Notes under the pieces: generated by a model | What the model saw: only the letters and a program-made list of their open reading frames with translations | Database searches by the model: none | What the model was told of the DNA's origin: nothing | In this document: positions 37,201 through 51,087 of the stretch, one piece after another | Layout: each line of letters starts with the position of its first letter | Position numbering within the stretch: position 1 is the first letter of the stretch | Source of the DNA: Trochalopteron elliotii | Taxonomy: Eukaryota > Chordata > Aves > Passeriformes > Leiothrichidae | Direction: 5' to 3' | DNA: 64,000 nt | Assembly: GCA_024734555.1 (NCBI GenBank) | Contig: JANPWX010020211.1 | Span: forward strand, 1-64,000 | Program-made: the position numbers and the translations under genes

Positions 37201-39499
37201 GTGGAGAAGGAATCTATAGGAATATAATGCTTTCTATCTACATTTTGATTAAACTTTGGAAGAAAACATTTTTGTTAGGGAACAGTTTTAATTTTTTTTG
37301 AAAAGTACAAAAGTGGTTTTTTTTCACAGACAATGTTGTGTTAGAGCTCTCACTGAAATAGATTGGTTTTATTGGCTGTTCACTACTCTAAAAATCAAAT
37401 CACTTTATCCTGATCTTCTGTAATCTCACTTCTAGAAACGGAAGAGAGAAATTATTAGAGCTTTACATTTAAGATAAAACACCAACAGATAAAGTGCATG
37501 AGTAATTATGAATGTGTTGAAAAGCGAATCAAGCTGAGGAATGAGAATATTTCATAAAATATCGAAAGCCTGCAACTCATGCATGCTGCATGACAGTGTA
37601 TGTAGTGACTGGCACCTCAGACCAAAGTGTTTATATATTTGGCTGCCTTTAGAAAGCATGTGAAGCATTAAGTCTTAACCTTATCACAGCTATTTTAATG
37701 ATGATGTTTTTATGTTTAATTTAACTGTAAATCATGTTAGTGGAGTTTTGACTGCTATGTCAGAGAGCTTAAAAACTGAGCTCAAGTTATTTCAAAAGCT
37801 AAGAATTTGTCTAGCCTGTGATGTTTAGTCAATATGATCCACTCAAGTGTGGAGCTGTCAGAGGACACCAGCCGATGGTGCTTAATCTGCTCAGTTTTGA
37901 AGGGAGGTCGGACTCTGAGTATGAAGTTAAATTTTTGATCTATCTCAGTTACTGTTAACTAGCCAATTTATGGATTTGTTAAGGGCATTAAGGGAGTCAC
38001 AATGGCCTACAAAACACTGTGCCGTGCCATAGTACATTTTCTTGTCAGATTTCCATGGAGTGTTTACTTTTGTTGTATGGGAAATGATTGTTTCAGTTTA
38101 GTTTATTCACACTGGTGCCTCACACAGTGCTGGGTAAATACTTCAAAAACCACATTGGCAAATGCTGGTTCAGATGAATCCTGCACACCCATGTAAGCAA
38201 TCATGAGGCTTTCTGTTTGCTTTCTTTTCCACAGGCATTCACACATTCAGTTTCTGTGTAGTCCAAGAAATACAAATTTAGAATGACTCTGTAGTTTTTG
38301 CTGGAGCATTCTTGTACATCCAAAGTCACCCTCTGCCTTCCTGTCTCTGCTGATGTGCTCTTGATCACATGTAAAAGATCACCTCCCTGTCCTATTCTCC
38401 ACAACGAATTAAAAATAAAAATCTTCCTGGGGAGCCCTGAAGAGTTTATGGCCAAGGCAATGACCAGACTGAAGTGAATGTCTGGTAATGTTTTCTCTCA
38501 GGACTTTCTCACCATACCAGTCACACACTTTTAACATGCAGATTTTATTTTTTCTCATAGATTGTGAATATGCAAGTCTGTGCATCAGGCTGTGAAATAA
38601 GATCATGTATAGGACTTTGGTGGCATTACTTGTGCAGGAAAAGCCTTTTTAGATGATTTGGGAATGTGTCTTATTTGGAAAAGGTTCAGATTTAAATCAG
38701 TTTCCCTGACATGCCATTCGTACAATGTTTCAGGAGAAACTGAAGCAAAACCATCATGGTATCTTAAAGAAAAACAACAAAAAGATGTTCCCTATCTTTT
38801 CGTAAAAATTATCTAAAAGGTCTTGCATTTAAGAATAAATGAATCAAGAAATGCAATGAGCCTAGGTTTGGGGTTTTTTTGCTTGCTTGATTGGTTTGTT
38901 TCCTTCACCCAGCCTGCTCTGAGCCTTTTGAAAACTGCAAGCTCTGAACTCCAAGCTATGGGACAGCAAAACTTCACTTAGCAGATTCAAATGGTGTTTT
39001 CATCAAACCTTAGTGGTTGCTGAAAATTTGGTCTGGAAAATATTTTAACTGAGTTTGGGCAAGCAGTATTTTCACCACTGAAAGCCACTGGTTTATGGGG
39101 CCTACAAGGACCTCTACCTAGAGCAAACCTTTTGCAAAGGCATATAAGCTTTATCAACCGTCCAACCCACTATTGCTAGTTAGGGACAAAGTTACACATG
39201 GGCGGATTCAATGGTGGTGGACTGTGCATAAATACAGGGTCTGAAAAATTCTGGCTTCTACCACACTTTGATATAAAAGGTTTTTTACCTGAAAGTAAAT
39301 GAAATTTTTATTTTTATTTTGCTTCATGAAAGTACTTGCAAGATTTTAAAATAAACCTTGAAATTGCTGCAAAGTTGACCTCTTTCCTGGCCCTGTAACA
39401 GTCTATTTTTCATTCTTATAAGTTACATGATATTGTCTAGGAAAAAATTACACATGATCTTAATCTCCAGGCATGTTTTTTACAGGGAGAAACCAGTAG

Positions 39500-39650
39500 A
39501 ACATTTACAGTAATTAACATATTTTCTGTCTTCTCATTTTGTTAATGATATCTCTTTGAAGGCTGTGCAGTAATTACTGCCCACAGAGGTATGTACTCTG
39601 AAATAAATTAATGACCAGTGACCAATAATGATTATAGATGTAATCATCCA
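39500..39650. promoter_or_regulatory. Candidate enhancer-like cluster of homeodomain motifs
   Basis: Within about 150 bp there is TAATTAAC near 39511, a perfect 14-bp palindrome GCAGTAATTACTGC at 39567-39580, TTAATGACC near 39609, and an inverted pair of K50-type sites in GATTATAGATGTAATC near 39630. The density and the palindrome are seen directly. That they form a regulatory element is inference. Confidence 0.35.
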
Positions 39651-42580
39651 TTGTGGAATATAGGCTAAAATAGATACTAGGAACAGTGTTGGATGCAAAA
39701 ATAAACTGCATTGTTATGCACTGCTAAAATTATTTTAGAAACCAATCAGAAAAATAGAGAACTTAATTTCTAATCATATGCTCATATTTTATTAATTTAC
39801 CATTTATTATTTCTAAATTTTATTTCTAAAACATTTCCTCAACAGACTGATACAATAAGAAGTAAAAAAAGCTAATCCTACACCAGCTATGTATTTTTGG
39901 TGAAACCTATTTTAGAGATATGGGTTTATTGTTAAATGTTTTTATTTGACAGATGAATTTTCAAACCAGAATTAGAACTTAAATTTAATTTCATATAAGC
40001 ATGAGTTTGAAAATCTCTACCCCTAACTTCTTTTTTGGCAATTTCACTTATTAAAAAATACTGCAGATGAAAAAAATCTCCTGCTGTGCCTGTTCAATTT
40101 TGAACTGATATTTGCATACAGAATTAAATGGTTTAAAGGTGGAAAGTCTCCAATAGAGTAATATGTTCTTGCCATTCAAAGAAAGCACAAAACACACACC
40201 CAAAGTTTCTTAAAAATTAATATTTAATAAAACAAGAGCTTGCCTTTTGTTTAAGGAAGCAATTTATTTTTAAAATAGAGTTTTAAAAAATCCAGTGGCA
40301 ATTCTTTAAAAACGACACTGATTGAGAGCATGATTCTTTTTCAAACAGTGTAGTTTAGAAGCCTTGTTGAAATCCAATAATTTGGTTGTTCACCAGTAGG
40401 AAATAGACATCTTAAACATCTTAAATATTTGACCCTTTGGCCTTGCAAAGCACATTTTCACTTTAGCAAACCTTAATATGCCCAGGGTGGTTTGGATTAA
40501 CATCTGTAGTGTCCTTACCTGTCTTTAGGCATCTTGGGTTAAAAAAATACAGCTTTAGAAAATAAGCTCACCTGGAGAAGTTCTGTACTTTGCACCATAA
40601 GGCAATAGCCTTTTCTTAAATCTTCAGTGCTCTTATCTTTGAAAACATGAATTTTGGAGTTATGTGTGAAAGAAGAGATGAATACCCATTGAATTTTGTC
40701 CCGAGACCTTTATGTTCTTAAATTTACCCAAATTGATGGATTTAGCTGTGTTTGAATACTAGCTAAGATACACTATCTCACAGTGGGTTAGATTCTGATT
40801 TTTCTTTCCAAATTAGTGCCAGCATAAATAGAAAACATGCACTGCAAGTGAAAAATATGGGAGAGAGGGGCTCTATAAAATCCAAATGTGTGTATAAACA
40901 GCCACAATTTTCCATTATCTGAAAGTGGTTATGTCATCTTACACCAACAGAAAACTCAGCCTCTCTACGTTTGATTCCTAAATCTCACCTTACATCAGAT
41001 GTTCAAAGGTTCAGATGAATAAGATAAGTCTCTGTGCAGTGTGTTTCAAATTAAAAGCTAGTGAAAAGCATGTCTCTCGATTTCTGGATGACAGTCTTGC
41101 AAAATGTGTTTCAACTGGCAGCTGCCCTCTTCCTATTTGCCTCCACCCTCACCTAGAATCCAGCATCCAGCAACGTCAGAGCTGATACACTCAGCAAAAC
41201 CAGTAACCTCTCTGTGCTGCTTCTTCCCTGGTTTGTTCTGGGTGCTGAGAGGTGCCTTTGAAAGGGCAGCATGTACTGGGCAGAAATATTTCTTGAGGGT
41301 ATGGGAGGTTGCTCTCTCGTTTGAAGGAAACCAAGGCTTCCAACTGATTTTAATTTTACTTTTAATGTTCATGGGAACCAGTCTTACATGCCTGACTGAA
41401 TTCAGAGTTTGGATTTTTGGCAGGTTTTTATTTGAGCCCAGCTTGGCTGTTTTTCAAAATGTCCAGATTGCTCACATTAAATCTGAATAAGCACTACCCA
41501 CTAGTTTAATCAGAGTCATCTGGTATACCTCTAATTAGTGTTAGTTAAAGTTGAAATTTTTAATAACACAAAATGCAGCATTTTTGGGATGTGTTTTGTA
41601 AACTCCTAATTGTAAAAACTGTAGGAGAGAAAAAAATCTTTAGCAATATTATTCCAAAATTGGAATACATGAATTATGATTACAATAACAAATGGTAACA
41701 AAATAAGGCTAAGTTCCAAAAAAATACCATCTTTATCCATTTAGGCATGCGTACACATATGCAGTACTTTTTGATACAAATGCAGTTATGAACTTTAGTT
41801 GTTCCTGCTAATACAATAATTGACTGTAACTGTACATTGTGCACAAATCAGTAAAAGATGGACACATCTGGGAGTATTTCAGCAATTAAATAAGCATGTG
41901 ACACTGTGGGTTTAGATGTAAATAGTTTCCTGGTCTTAACCCCTTGCAATAAATGATATGTAAACAAAGTGTTATAAAAGTATCTTTCTATTTGAATTCA
42001 ATCTATGTTCTGCCTCAGCCAGGAACAGACCATTACCGTGTTTCTGTAGGTTGTCAAAAATGAAGCTTGAAAATTATTATGCTTGTGCAGTTATTGGCTC
42101 CTAAAGGATCAAGACCCCCTACAAATCTAATTTTTTGTATTATGATCTATACCTATGTGGTGCTTGTTTATGTGAAATTCTTCCCTGGATTCTTGCCTTT
42201 GAAAATCTTTTAACTTTTATTATGTCGAGACATAGACCAATTAAAACAGCAAACCCTGCAGTTTGATTGTTTTATTAAAGTGTTCCCCAAATCAGTAATG
42301 CTAGATTTTACTTTGATTTTTCAGGTGTCTTGTCTAAATCCTAGAAAACTGGTGAACCACACTCTTATTTTGTAGATGAGCTAGTGTTTTTACATTTGTA
42401 CTGTAACAATGGTGCAAAAAGCATCTGTTTTCTCAGATTTATGTCTTCAGATGTTCTTGTTTCTCAATCATGCTTCAATTGATACTCTGGACATAGAAAT
42501 ATAATTTATATTCTTTTATTCTTTTTGGACATATTTCAGCTTCACTGTTCATAGATTCAATGGATTGTGATTACAGAGGA

Positions 42581-42614
42581 GTTTTGTTGTTGTTGTTGTT
42601 TTTTATTTTTTTTT
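42581..42614. repeat. (GTT)n / T-rich microsatellite
   Basis: Five GTT units are followed by T runs interrupted by one A. This is simple sequence. Confidence 0.85.
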
Positions 42615-45600
42615 CCAAGGGCATCTGTTCTTAGCCACAGCTGAGGATGGGGCCCACTGAGCTGACTGGAAGGATCCACCTAGAATTTGTTGAATTAAGT
42701 CCTTGCACCTGGATATAATTGTCATGCTGCTGTGCTGGGGTTTTCTTAAGCTACTGGTAAAACAAATTAGCTCAATTTAAAGTGGCATCCAGTAGGGAAG
42801 CAACAACTCACCTCATATAATGTTTTTCAAATAATTATTTTTCTATTGCCAGTTTTGCTTCATGAATATTTTCCTAAAGGCAGGACGAATTGTTAGATTT
42901 TTTTTTAAATAGTTCAACATGAGAAACAAAAAAACCATTTTATTCTGTGTATCTTCTGAGTTACAAGTATTAGAGTGTATGTGATCATTGACTTTGTGTG
43001 ACTGTCTCTTAAATAAATGTGTATAAATAATATATAAATATACATTAAAAGGAAGGCAAGAGCAGATAAAACGCATTTAAAAATGCAGTATCACAACACC
43101 ACCTTTACCCTTCCAAAACCTCCAAAGCAGTCTCTGCACACATACTTCATGTACTTTTTGCCAGATTTAGCACTATAATGGTATAACCACTTCTACATTT
43201 GGGAAAGATTCATGCAAGTTTGTTTTTTTGTTGAACAGTAGACAAAGGTAGCCATTTATGTCTGACATGGGAATTTGTATAAATACCATGGGATCTCATT
43301 TCCTTATGTATTTTAGAGCTGTTTGAACTTGGCAACAAAATTCACAAGCTTCCTGGAAGGTCCACAAAGGTTCATTGCCTCAGTTGGACTTGCAGTGGCA
43401 GGACTTCACATGAATCCCAGGAATGTGTGCATCTGTGTTAGCTTCAGCTTTTCATAATATTCCCCAAATGTAGACTCTGGGGGAAAACAATGAAAAATCA
43501 CCTCTGCAGCTGAACATTTCAGGATGACTTCTGAAGTGGAAGAAATAATACCTTTACTGGTGCTCTAAATGTTGTTGTTGTTTTATTGGTAGGTGATGTG
43601 CTAATCTGGAGAGGAGAGGGGTATGTTTACTAAGCATAGAGGATGGTTTTGGATGTGCCTCTGGAAAAACCCCAGCTTCAGCTGTGACCAAAGATGCTGC
43701 TCTTTTGACCTGGTCATGTCACTGTGGCTACCAACTTAAATTGATAAGATGCTTCTCAGCTGGCTAAAAAATAACATGGACTGAAGATACTTCTGTTTTT
43801 TTTAAATTTTAAAGTAAATTTAAGAATATAAAAGGAGTCTTAGTCATCCTTTTGGACATTGTGGCACAAATATAGATGTACACAGTATTATAAACCATCC
43901 TGTAAGCTACAGTCTCTTTTAATATTGGGTAGACTCAAATGCACTAGGAATGTGAATTAGAAAAGCAGTTCTTTTCTAAAGGATGGCAAAATATCCACAG
44001 ATCAAAAGTTAAATGTAGAAGCTGCTGCCAGTCTTTCAGCTGTGCTGTGAATCTGAGATTTTGGAGGGTGTGTATGTACCAACTGGGGCAAGCAGGGACA
44101 CTTCTGCAGCTCTCAAGAACAGTTTAACTCAGGCAAGCATCAGCTGAAGGTGATCTGTGTGTGTCACTAGTCCTGTTACCTGCAGAGCTGCTGTGTGGCC
44201 CCAAGGCCAGTGGGGAAGTGCTAAATGCAGACTGTCCTGCATGAAGGCAACTTTCAAACAGCACCTGATTCTGAACTCAAGACAGTTTAGGGGTGGAGTG
44301 CAGTTGGTTGTTTTTAAATTATCTCCTTTATTAAAAATATTGTTATTTAACTGCTGAGTCCTATTCTTGCTTGCGTGCAGCCTATTTTGTCCAGTCCAGC
44401 AGTGTAACAGGCACTCATTCTTCCATGGCATGGATTTGCCATTGCTGCTCCAGCTTTAGGCCCTGCATAGACCTGGGGTGCAGAAAATGCACAAAGCAAA
44501 AGGGGCCATCACATATAATAACACTGAATTATTTCCCCACTTCTGTGGAAGAGCAGGACATGGGAGGGAGCTACCATACCCAAACCCATCGTGCTGGTGC
44601 ACTCCTGGAGCAAAGTTTTCTTCCAACTGACATAGCCCTGAATCAAGGCATACAAGTAGGCAAGCAAGTTGCTTTCATATAATATTCCTTTTTATAAGTT
44701 CATTTTTCATGAGCTTCAGGGGAAAGAAAAAACCTTCAGTCTTCCCTCAGAGAAGAGGTTGTAGCAGCTGTGGCTGGTGTAAAAATCCTTTCTGTGCTCC
44801 CTCTCCTGTCCTGGCTTCCAGGGAGGAGAAAGTAGGAAAAACCAGTAACAAACTGAGTTGAGTATTTTTTATCCTTATGTGATGATAATCCTAGCACTAC
44901 ACTTAGAGAGAAACTTCCAGTGGGAAATTAAGCTAAACTGAAAAGCATAACAAAACCCAAATGATGTAGACTGCAAGAATTCCTCCAGTGTTTTGTTCTT
45001 TAATGCTTATTAATAGAGACAATACCAAAGCCTTTTCGTTATAGCATGGATTTTTGTTTAGCAAACTCCATGTCACATCTTCTAATTTAATTATTGAGCT
45101 CACAATGTGGATAAATGTACAGACATGACTAATAGCATTCTCATATAATTTCATTACAGAGTAATAGATGTGGTTTTTTAAAACTGATTTTTTTATTCTG
45201 TTACAGAATGTTTGTAATATGAATGAACTCTCACATCCTGCCTTCTTTTTCTCTTTATCCTCTCTTAATTTCTTTTTAGATTTGATTCATAGAAAAATGT
45301 GAGTGATGGCTGCTACTGACTTGGGTCATCTGCATGCAATTCAAAAGAAAAAGGTTATTTTTTAAAAATTGCCTGTCAAGTAATTGGGAAAGGTGTAGAA
45401 AAAAGTGGATTTATGCATAAAACAGAAAACTTCAGGTGAAAGAAGGGACCTTTTTTATCATCGTAGAAAGAATCCATCTTCAATAATTAACAGTCAGACT
45501 GTTTCCTCATGACATCTGAGAACTGCTGCACTTCTTGAACCAATAGCTGCTATACAGCAACCAGCATCAATCCTGAATGAAAAAATTGTCCCAACTGCTG

Positions 45601-45824
45601 GTGAATGGCACTCAGTGGGTTCCCCATTGAACTGTGCTGAGAAACAATGATGCACATTGGTAAATCACTGTGTGTGCCTTTCAGTTCTTATGCATATCCC
45701 ATACTGGACAGCTTCCATTCACTCTGGCACCCACTGCAAACAAATGTAAGTATGCATCAGAGATGAAAGTGAAAACGCATATGTTAAATCCCAAATGGAA
45801 GCAGAAGAGTGTAATATATACATA

Positions 45825-45837
45825 GTTGCTTAGCAAC
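45825..45837. promoter_or_regulatory. RFX X-box-like palindrome
   Basis: GTTGCTTAGCAAC has perfect 5-bp inverted arms (GTTGC/GCAAC) and fits the RFX X-box pattern GTNRCY-N-RGYAAC. RFX factors control ciliary and neuronal genes. Occupancy is unknown. Confidence 0.35.
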
Positions 45838-48135
45838 AAACATGTTTTGGCCACAGGAATGGTGATATCAGTCAGAGGAGCGAGAGGGAAGCTGCTCTGC
45901 CCTCCTTGTCTCTCTCCCTACAAGCTTCAGAAAGGTCTTTTCTTATTTCTTTCAGAGCAGAAGAGCGAGGGCTATTGCAGATATTTGTTTATGCTATTAA
46001 TGCCACAGGCTGTAGGACAATCAGACTGGGAGCAGGGAAATCTGTTCTCCCTCTGGATATCTGCTGCAATGGCGCAGGCCCTCCCATTCCGGCAGGTGCT
46101 TCCATCCTTGCTGCATGGCTCCTGCAGAGCCCCTCCCAACCAAAACACTCCCAGAGGAGAAATGACATCTGAAAATACAAACTGCCACAGATAAAAAACA
46201 TTTTTAGTATCACTCACTCTGTCTTTGACCCTATCATGTCTTTCATGCTCCTATCATGGGTCTCTATTGTGACCCTTTCGAGCTCCTAGAAGCTTTTATT
46301 TTACTGATGTTTCACATGCATTGGGCTCTATGCTTTTTCAGGAAAGCAAGAAATGTTGATTTCAGTAAATCATGCTGTCTATGGCTAGTAGACAGGTATT
46401 TCTTAATTCCTCTCATTTCAGATGTCTTGAATATCTCTTGTCTCTTTTCCCCCCTTCCTGCACTGTCCTGCCCTTTGCAATGGGAGGCAAAGGACGCAGC
46501 TGGTGAATCTGGTTCCAGTAACATGTACCCCTCCATGCAAGTGGCTCCTATAGACACAAGTGTAACTCTCACACACTGTGCCTCATACTTTCAGCAGCCT
46601 GTGTGCTCCACTGGCCCACAGCACCTTGCATGTATAGTGAAATTGCATCTCAGGGTTCAAACCCATCTGCCTCTTTGGATTGTTGCAGACACATCCCTGT
46701 GTACACTGTATTTCCTTTTAATTCAAGGTAATTAATATGTTGGATCCCCAGTGGGGGAAAGAGCATATCAGACATACACTTCTCTTTGCAAAGAAGGCTT
46801 TCATGACCACATGAGAGATGTGTAGGAAACAAGATATACTGAAGAACTCAAGTGAAATTTGAAATAGTGGATGAAAGTAGGCTTAAAGTACAATTATGCT
46901 AAAAAAACATATTTATTTCCATTCATGGAGCTTCTATGTACGTAGTTTTGTTTGCTTTCATTTTCAGTGAATTCATAGAACCCCCTTTTTCACACACTAG
47001 CATATATCAAACTGACAAGGTATAACCAATAATATACCACTTACTATCAGATATGTTTTGGGACAAAAGTGTGTCGTTCTGAAAACATGGCAGAACTTGA
47101 GACAAGGTGTGGTGGTGCCTCTGACCAGAAAGGCAAATGAGGTCATTCTGGCAGGGTGGATCAAAACAGAAGGGAAAGACAAAATACTGGAAAACAGGAA
47201 AAAGCGTGTCACTGATTCTTTCTGAAGAGCTAGAATATTTTCTTCTCTTGAAATGCCAACAAAAAGCACCAGGGAAGTATATAGCTGATGTCCTCAGCAA
47301 ACAATTGAGGTGAACTCTTGTCTTCATTTTCTGTCTGTGACTTAGCAGTTCTCCTAGCATGGCTTTCAGCCTCAGTGGCTGTCCTGAGTGATCCTACAGC
47401 AATTAAGCTAACACATGGATCAGAAGTTTGTGGCCAGCTCCTCAGTTTCACCATAGGTGAAACAGGCCTCCCATATGTAAATTTTGTGAAGTTGGCAGCT
47501 TGAGCAATGAACTAGAATTGGTTGCTTGAAAATCCCCCCAAGAAATTCTCCTACCATGCTACTGCGCTTTCCCCCGTACGTAAACTCTTCTTTTTTAATT
47601 TGTGAAATGAATGACTATATAGCTGACAGATAATTAAACCAGAAGCCAAAATAGATGTTTTAGAGGCCTGTAAGATTGCTGGAATTTTAAATGTGAATAA
47701 TAAAAGTTTTTAATGATAATTGTTGTCATCAAGTAACACGAGGTTTTACAATTCACATTAATTACTGAACTCTAATTTATTTCCCAATGTATACATTTTA
47801 GTTCATATCTCTGTGACTCTGCTCTTTAAACATAAGCTCAATAGGTTGTCGTGAGTTGGCTTTCTTAGAACTACAATTTATTATTTTCCTAATGGGATTA
47901 TTTTCTTATAGTTAACCACATAGATGGGAAGGTTGTTTCCTTTTTAAAAAGAGACATCTTGTTAAGGAAAGATTACAACTCTATCCATGCTTTTAGTAGT
48001 TTTGTGAAGCTCTAATCAAGTGTCTGCAAAATATATTGAAAGTTATTAAAAAGTTCACATCTCTAAGAGTAAAGTTTGAGTTTGAAGAGTAATAGTAAGA
48101 GGAAAGATGGCATCGAACCATGCAAGTTCAGAGTA

Positions 48136-48156
48136 TGAGTCAGTTTTCATGAGTCA
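48136..48156. promoter_or_regulatory. Paired AP-1 motifs
   Basis: Two perfect TGAGTCA sites (48136-48142 and 48150-48156) start 14 bp apart. They are followed by GTGAC...GTCAC, an 8-bp-spaced inverted repeat whose right half is the CRE-like TGATGTCAC. This looks like an inducible enhancer arrangement. Function is inferred. Confidence 0.35.
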
Positions 48157-50781
48157 GTGACACTTTGATGTCACTTGGAGTCATGGGGATATTCTTAGCA
48201 GCTCTACTGGTCCAGTGACATGATTGGGGAACTTGGCTTTAAGCAAGACTTCTGAGACTGTTTCACTATGCACACAGGCCTCATCAAGAATTATTAAATG
48301 TCTTATAGGAAAAATCGTAAATACCTCAAACCCTGTTTTACCTCTCCCTCTCTTGATAACTCTTGATAAATTCATAAAAAAAGCTAAGAAAACATAGTTT
48401 TGATGAAACCTTCCTAAAGATGGGTATTTTCCCGCTTGGAAAAATATATTTGGAGATCAGTTATCAATGAGAGACTGTTCAAATGGAAATCTGAACCAAG
48501 CAGGATCCTGTGCTGTGATCTGTGCTCAGTGATTAGTGTCAGTAGTGTCCTGGGTGCAAGAACCAATTGTACTCATTACAACCACAAAGAACGTATGTTG
48601 GACAGTGGAACTGGAAACCAGATTGGAGAAGTGATTAGAAAAAATGTTATTCCTCCTGGTGAGAAAATAAAAGCTACTTACTCTATATACAGAGGAAAAG
48701 CTGGCTGCAGAATGGAGGGTAAAATATTTGATTCTAAAGAAAATAATAGAGAAGTAATGAGGGGTTCAAACAGCATTTAAGTCTTCAACGATAATACAAT
48801 GTAAAAAAGAAAAAGAGAAGTTTTTTTAATGAATGTAACCTGGAAGACAGGTGTATACATCCTTCTACCTTCCTCAGCATGGGCAAGCTTTGGGCATTAC
48901 TTTCCAAAAAGGACATGAAAGAAAGGAGAGAATCCTGAGCTAAGTGGTCAGAACCAGAGAAATTTGAGATGGGGACTGTTTATTTACAGCATACAGAAGG
49001 GAGCTTAAAAATCTTCAAATACCTAAAAAAGGTGCTGAAGAGAGGGAATAAATTAATCAACATTTTTCCCCTGAATTAATAAGAAAATATAAACTTAGAT
49101 GACTCAAAGAAGAATTTAGGTTAGGCATTAAAAAAGTCATTATTAAAAAACAAGTATAATGTCATTAGGAAAACGTGCATTTCCACTGCTGAAGGACTTC
49201 ACAAAGCGGTTAAATAAACAGCTGTCAAAAATAGCACAGGTACAGTTGATTTTTGACCTCTTGAAATCTGCTTCAGCTCTGCTTTCTATTATTTTCTCCA
49301 AGTGAATTCTGCCTCTTGGATGTTTGTTGGTAAAGCCAGCAATCAAAAAAATGATGTTGAAGCAGAGGCCTGTAAACACAGAGGATCTGGTATGGTTTCC
49401 AGCCATGTCATTCAGCCTCTGGTGGAAACTGCCAAGATATGTGCTTTGGAAGGCTCGTAGGGCACATAGCTGCATGTCAGCCTATTTCAATTAGCGTGTT
49501 GAAATGGCGGATTACACATCTCTATAAAAATTAAATTGGTCTCATCCCTGAAATTATAAAAAGCCTGAGGATCCAATGGAAGAATGAAATCTTGAGCACC
49601 TCGATTTCAGGGGCCAGTGGAATGCGTTGAGCCACGGTTTCTGTGGCACCCCACTGCTTTGCTTGTCCTCTCTGAATGTCTCCTCTCCCACAGTGTGGGG
49701 TCACAGAGACAGGGAAGCACGGATGGAGAGCAGTCCCTAACAGATGGCTTTGTGCTTGGAGTGTGTTAGCTGCTGAGATGTCAGGGAGCCCTGGGAGCCT
49801 TAGTTCTGTAGTTTTCTGAAGACAGGCTTGCTCTCTTAAGCTCCTGTATTATTAAGACTACTTAAATGTGCAGTTTGGGCGGATATTGAGTGTTTAATTG
49901 TACAACTGCCCTCTCTGCAATATCAAGCTTGTGGCACACTGTAACACCGCATCCATTCACTACCATCCAGTGCCCCAGCTAGGAGCTCAGGTGCGCTGCT
50001 GGTTTCCCTTGTGTGCTTGGTGTCTTCCCTTTTGAATCTTCTCCTTCCAACCCACCTGTGTCTCATGCCACCAGCCAACACATTTGCCTCCCCCAGGCTC
50101 TCAGGGGATCTACCATGAGGGGTCTATATGAGGCTGAAAAATTTCTCAGATTTTTCTTCAGATATTCTATTTCTTCTCAGATATTTCTTCATGCCACTTT
50201 AGGGGGCTGTAAGTGTCCCTGAAACTTTTGGTCATCACTGTGGTCCCTTCTACCTGTGCTGTAGGTGGGTACAGCCCTAGGCAGAGGCATAGGCTCAGCC
50301 ATTTGTGTGTCCATTCCCGAGGCAGCCAAGTCTTTCCTGGTGGCCCCTCTGTCCCCACTGCAGCAGTGGGTGAGTGAGCAGGCTCTGAGAGCCACAGAAC
50401 TCCATACTGCTGTCCAGAGGGAGAATGACCTCTGACAGATCTTCCCACCCTGTGCTGGGTGGTGACTAATCCTGAGGGGAAAGCAAACGCAGGGAAAAGA
50501 TTGGGCAAAGTTCACACAGCTTCCCTGGGGAGGGAGCTTAGCCTTCCATGTGTGGATCCATGCTCTGTACATGAATACAGTGACATTTCTGCCTCTCTAA
50601 CATCTCCTCCAAAAACTGCTCCAGGATGTCTTGCTTGTCAGATGTGGGTGGATCTGGCATTGCCTTTCTTGTGGACCAAGGCACAGAGTTCTTGGGAAAT
50701 GGTCTCAGGAGTTGTTATTTCCATAACTCTCATTCTCCAGGGACTGGGGGAAGTGGGGACAGGAAGAATTGTGAGATATTA

Positions 50782-50850
50782 TAAAAAGAAAAAAAAAACC
50801 AAAAAAACCAACCCCACAAAAAACCAAAAAACAAACCAACAAGCCCCCCT
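50782..50850 (+). repeat. A/C-rich low-complexity tract
   Basis: A-runs punctuated by CC pairs continue for about 70 bases, ending in CCCCCCTCC. This may be a degraded poly(A) tail or simple repeat. No element body was identified upstream. Confidence 0.7.
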
Positions 50851-51051
50851 CCAACTGCTGTCTCTGATGCCGGATGCTTGAGCTCTGAAAGTACTGTCTT
50901 CTAGATGTCTATAAAAGTCACTGACATTACCATGTCACTGAATTTGTTGGCTCAGCTTTTAATCCTTTTTGTGGTGAGAAAGACACTGAAAGGTGGGAGG
51001 ACAACTCCAACAGCTTCTACCAGCAGCCCCTGAGTCTGGCACACGGGGTCA

Positions 51052-51087
51052 CCCCTCCCTCCACCTGTCACCCCCCCCATCCCTCCC
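51052..51087 (-). other. C-rich tract, potential G-quadruplex on the minus strand
   Basis: CCCCTCCCTCC, then CACCCCCCCCATCCCTCCC supply at least four C-runs of three or more with loops under about 10 nt, so the minus strand could fold into a G-quadruplex. Confidence 0.5.

Larger units (their letters stand above)
30110..41100. other. AT-rich non-coding stretch
   Basis: No gene is recognised. It contains a GTT-rich microsatellite (32526-32563), a T tract (34230-34246), a homeodomain-motif cluster (39500-39650) and an ancient-repeat resemblance near 40770-40840 (GTTAGATTCTGATTTTTC... AGTGCCAGCATAAAT). A small hairpin TTCCTCT-ATT-AGAGGAA lies near 36688-36704. All open frames are short and of random composition. 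Confidence 0.65.

Noticed and set aside
46640..46665. AGGGTTCAAACCC as a tRNA B-box
   Set aside because: No A-box or cloverleaf-compatible stems are found upstream at tRNA spacing.
46256..46735. 159-codon plus-strand frame
   Set aside because: Random-looking composition with scattered C, W and L, no domain or signal, and chance frames of this size are expected in a window this long.
48436..48780. 114-codon plus-strand frame with a mixed, fairly soluble composition
   Set aside because: No family is recognised, and several frames of this length are expected by chance at this base composition.
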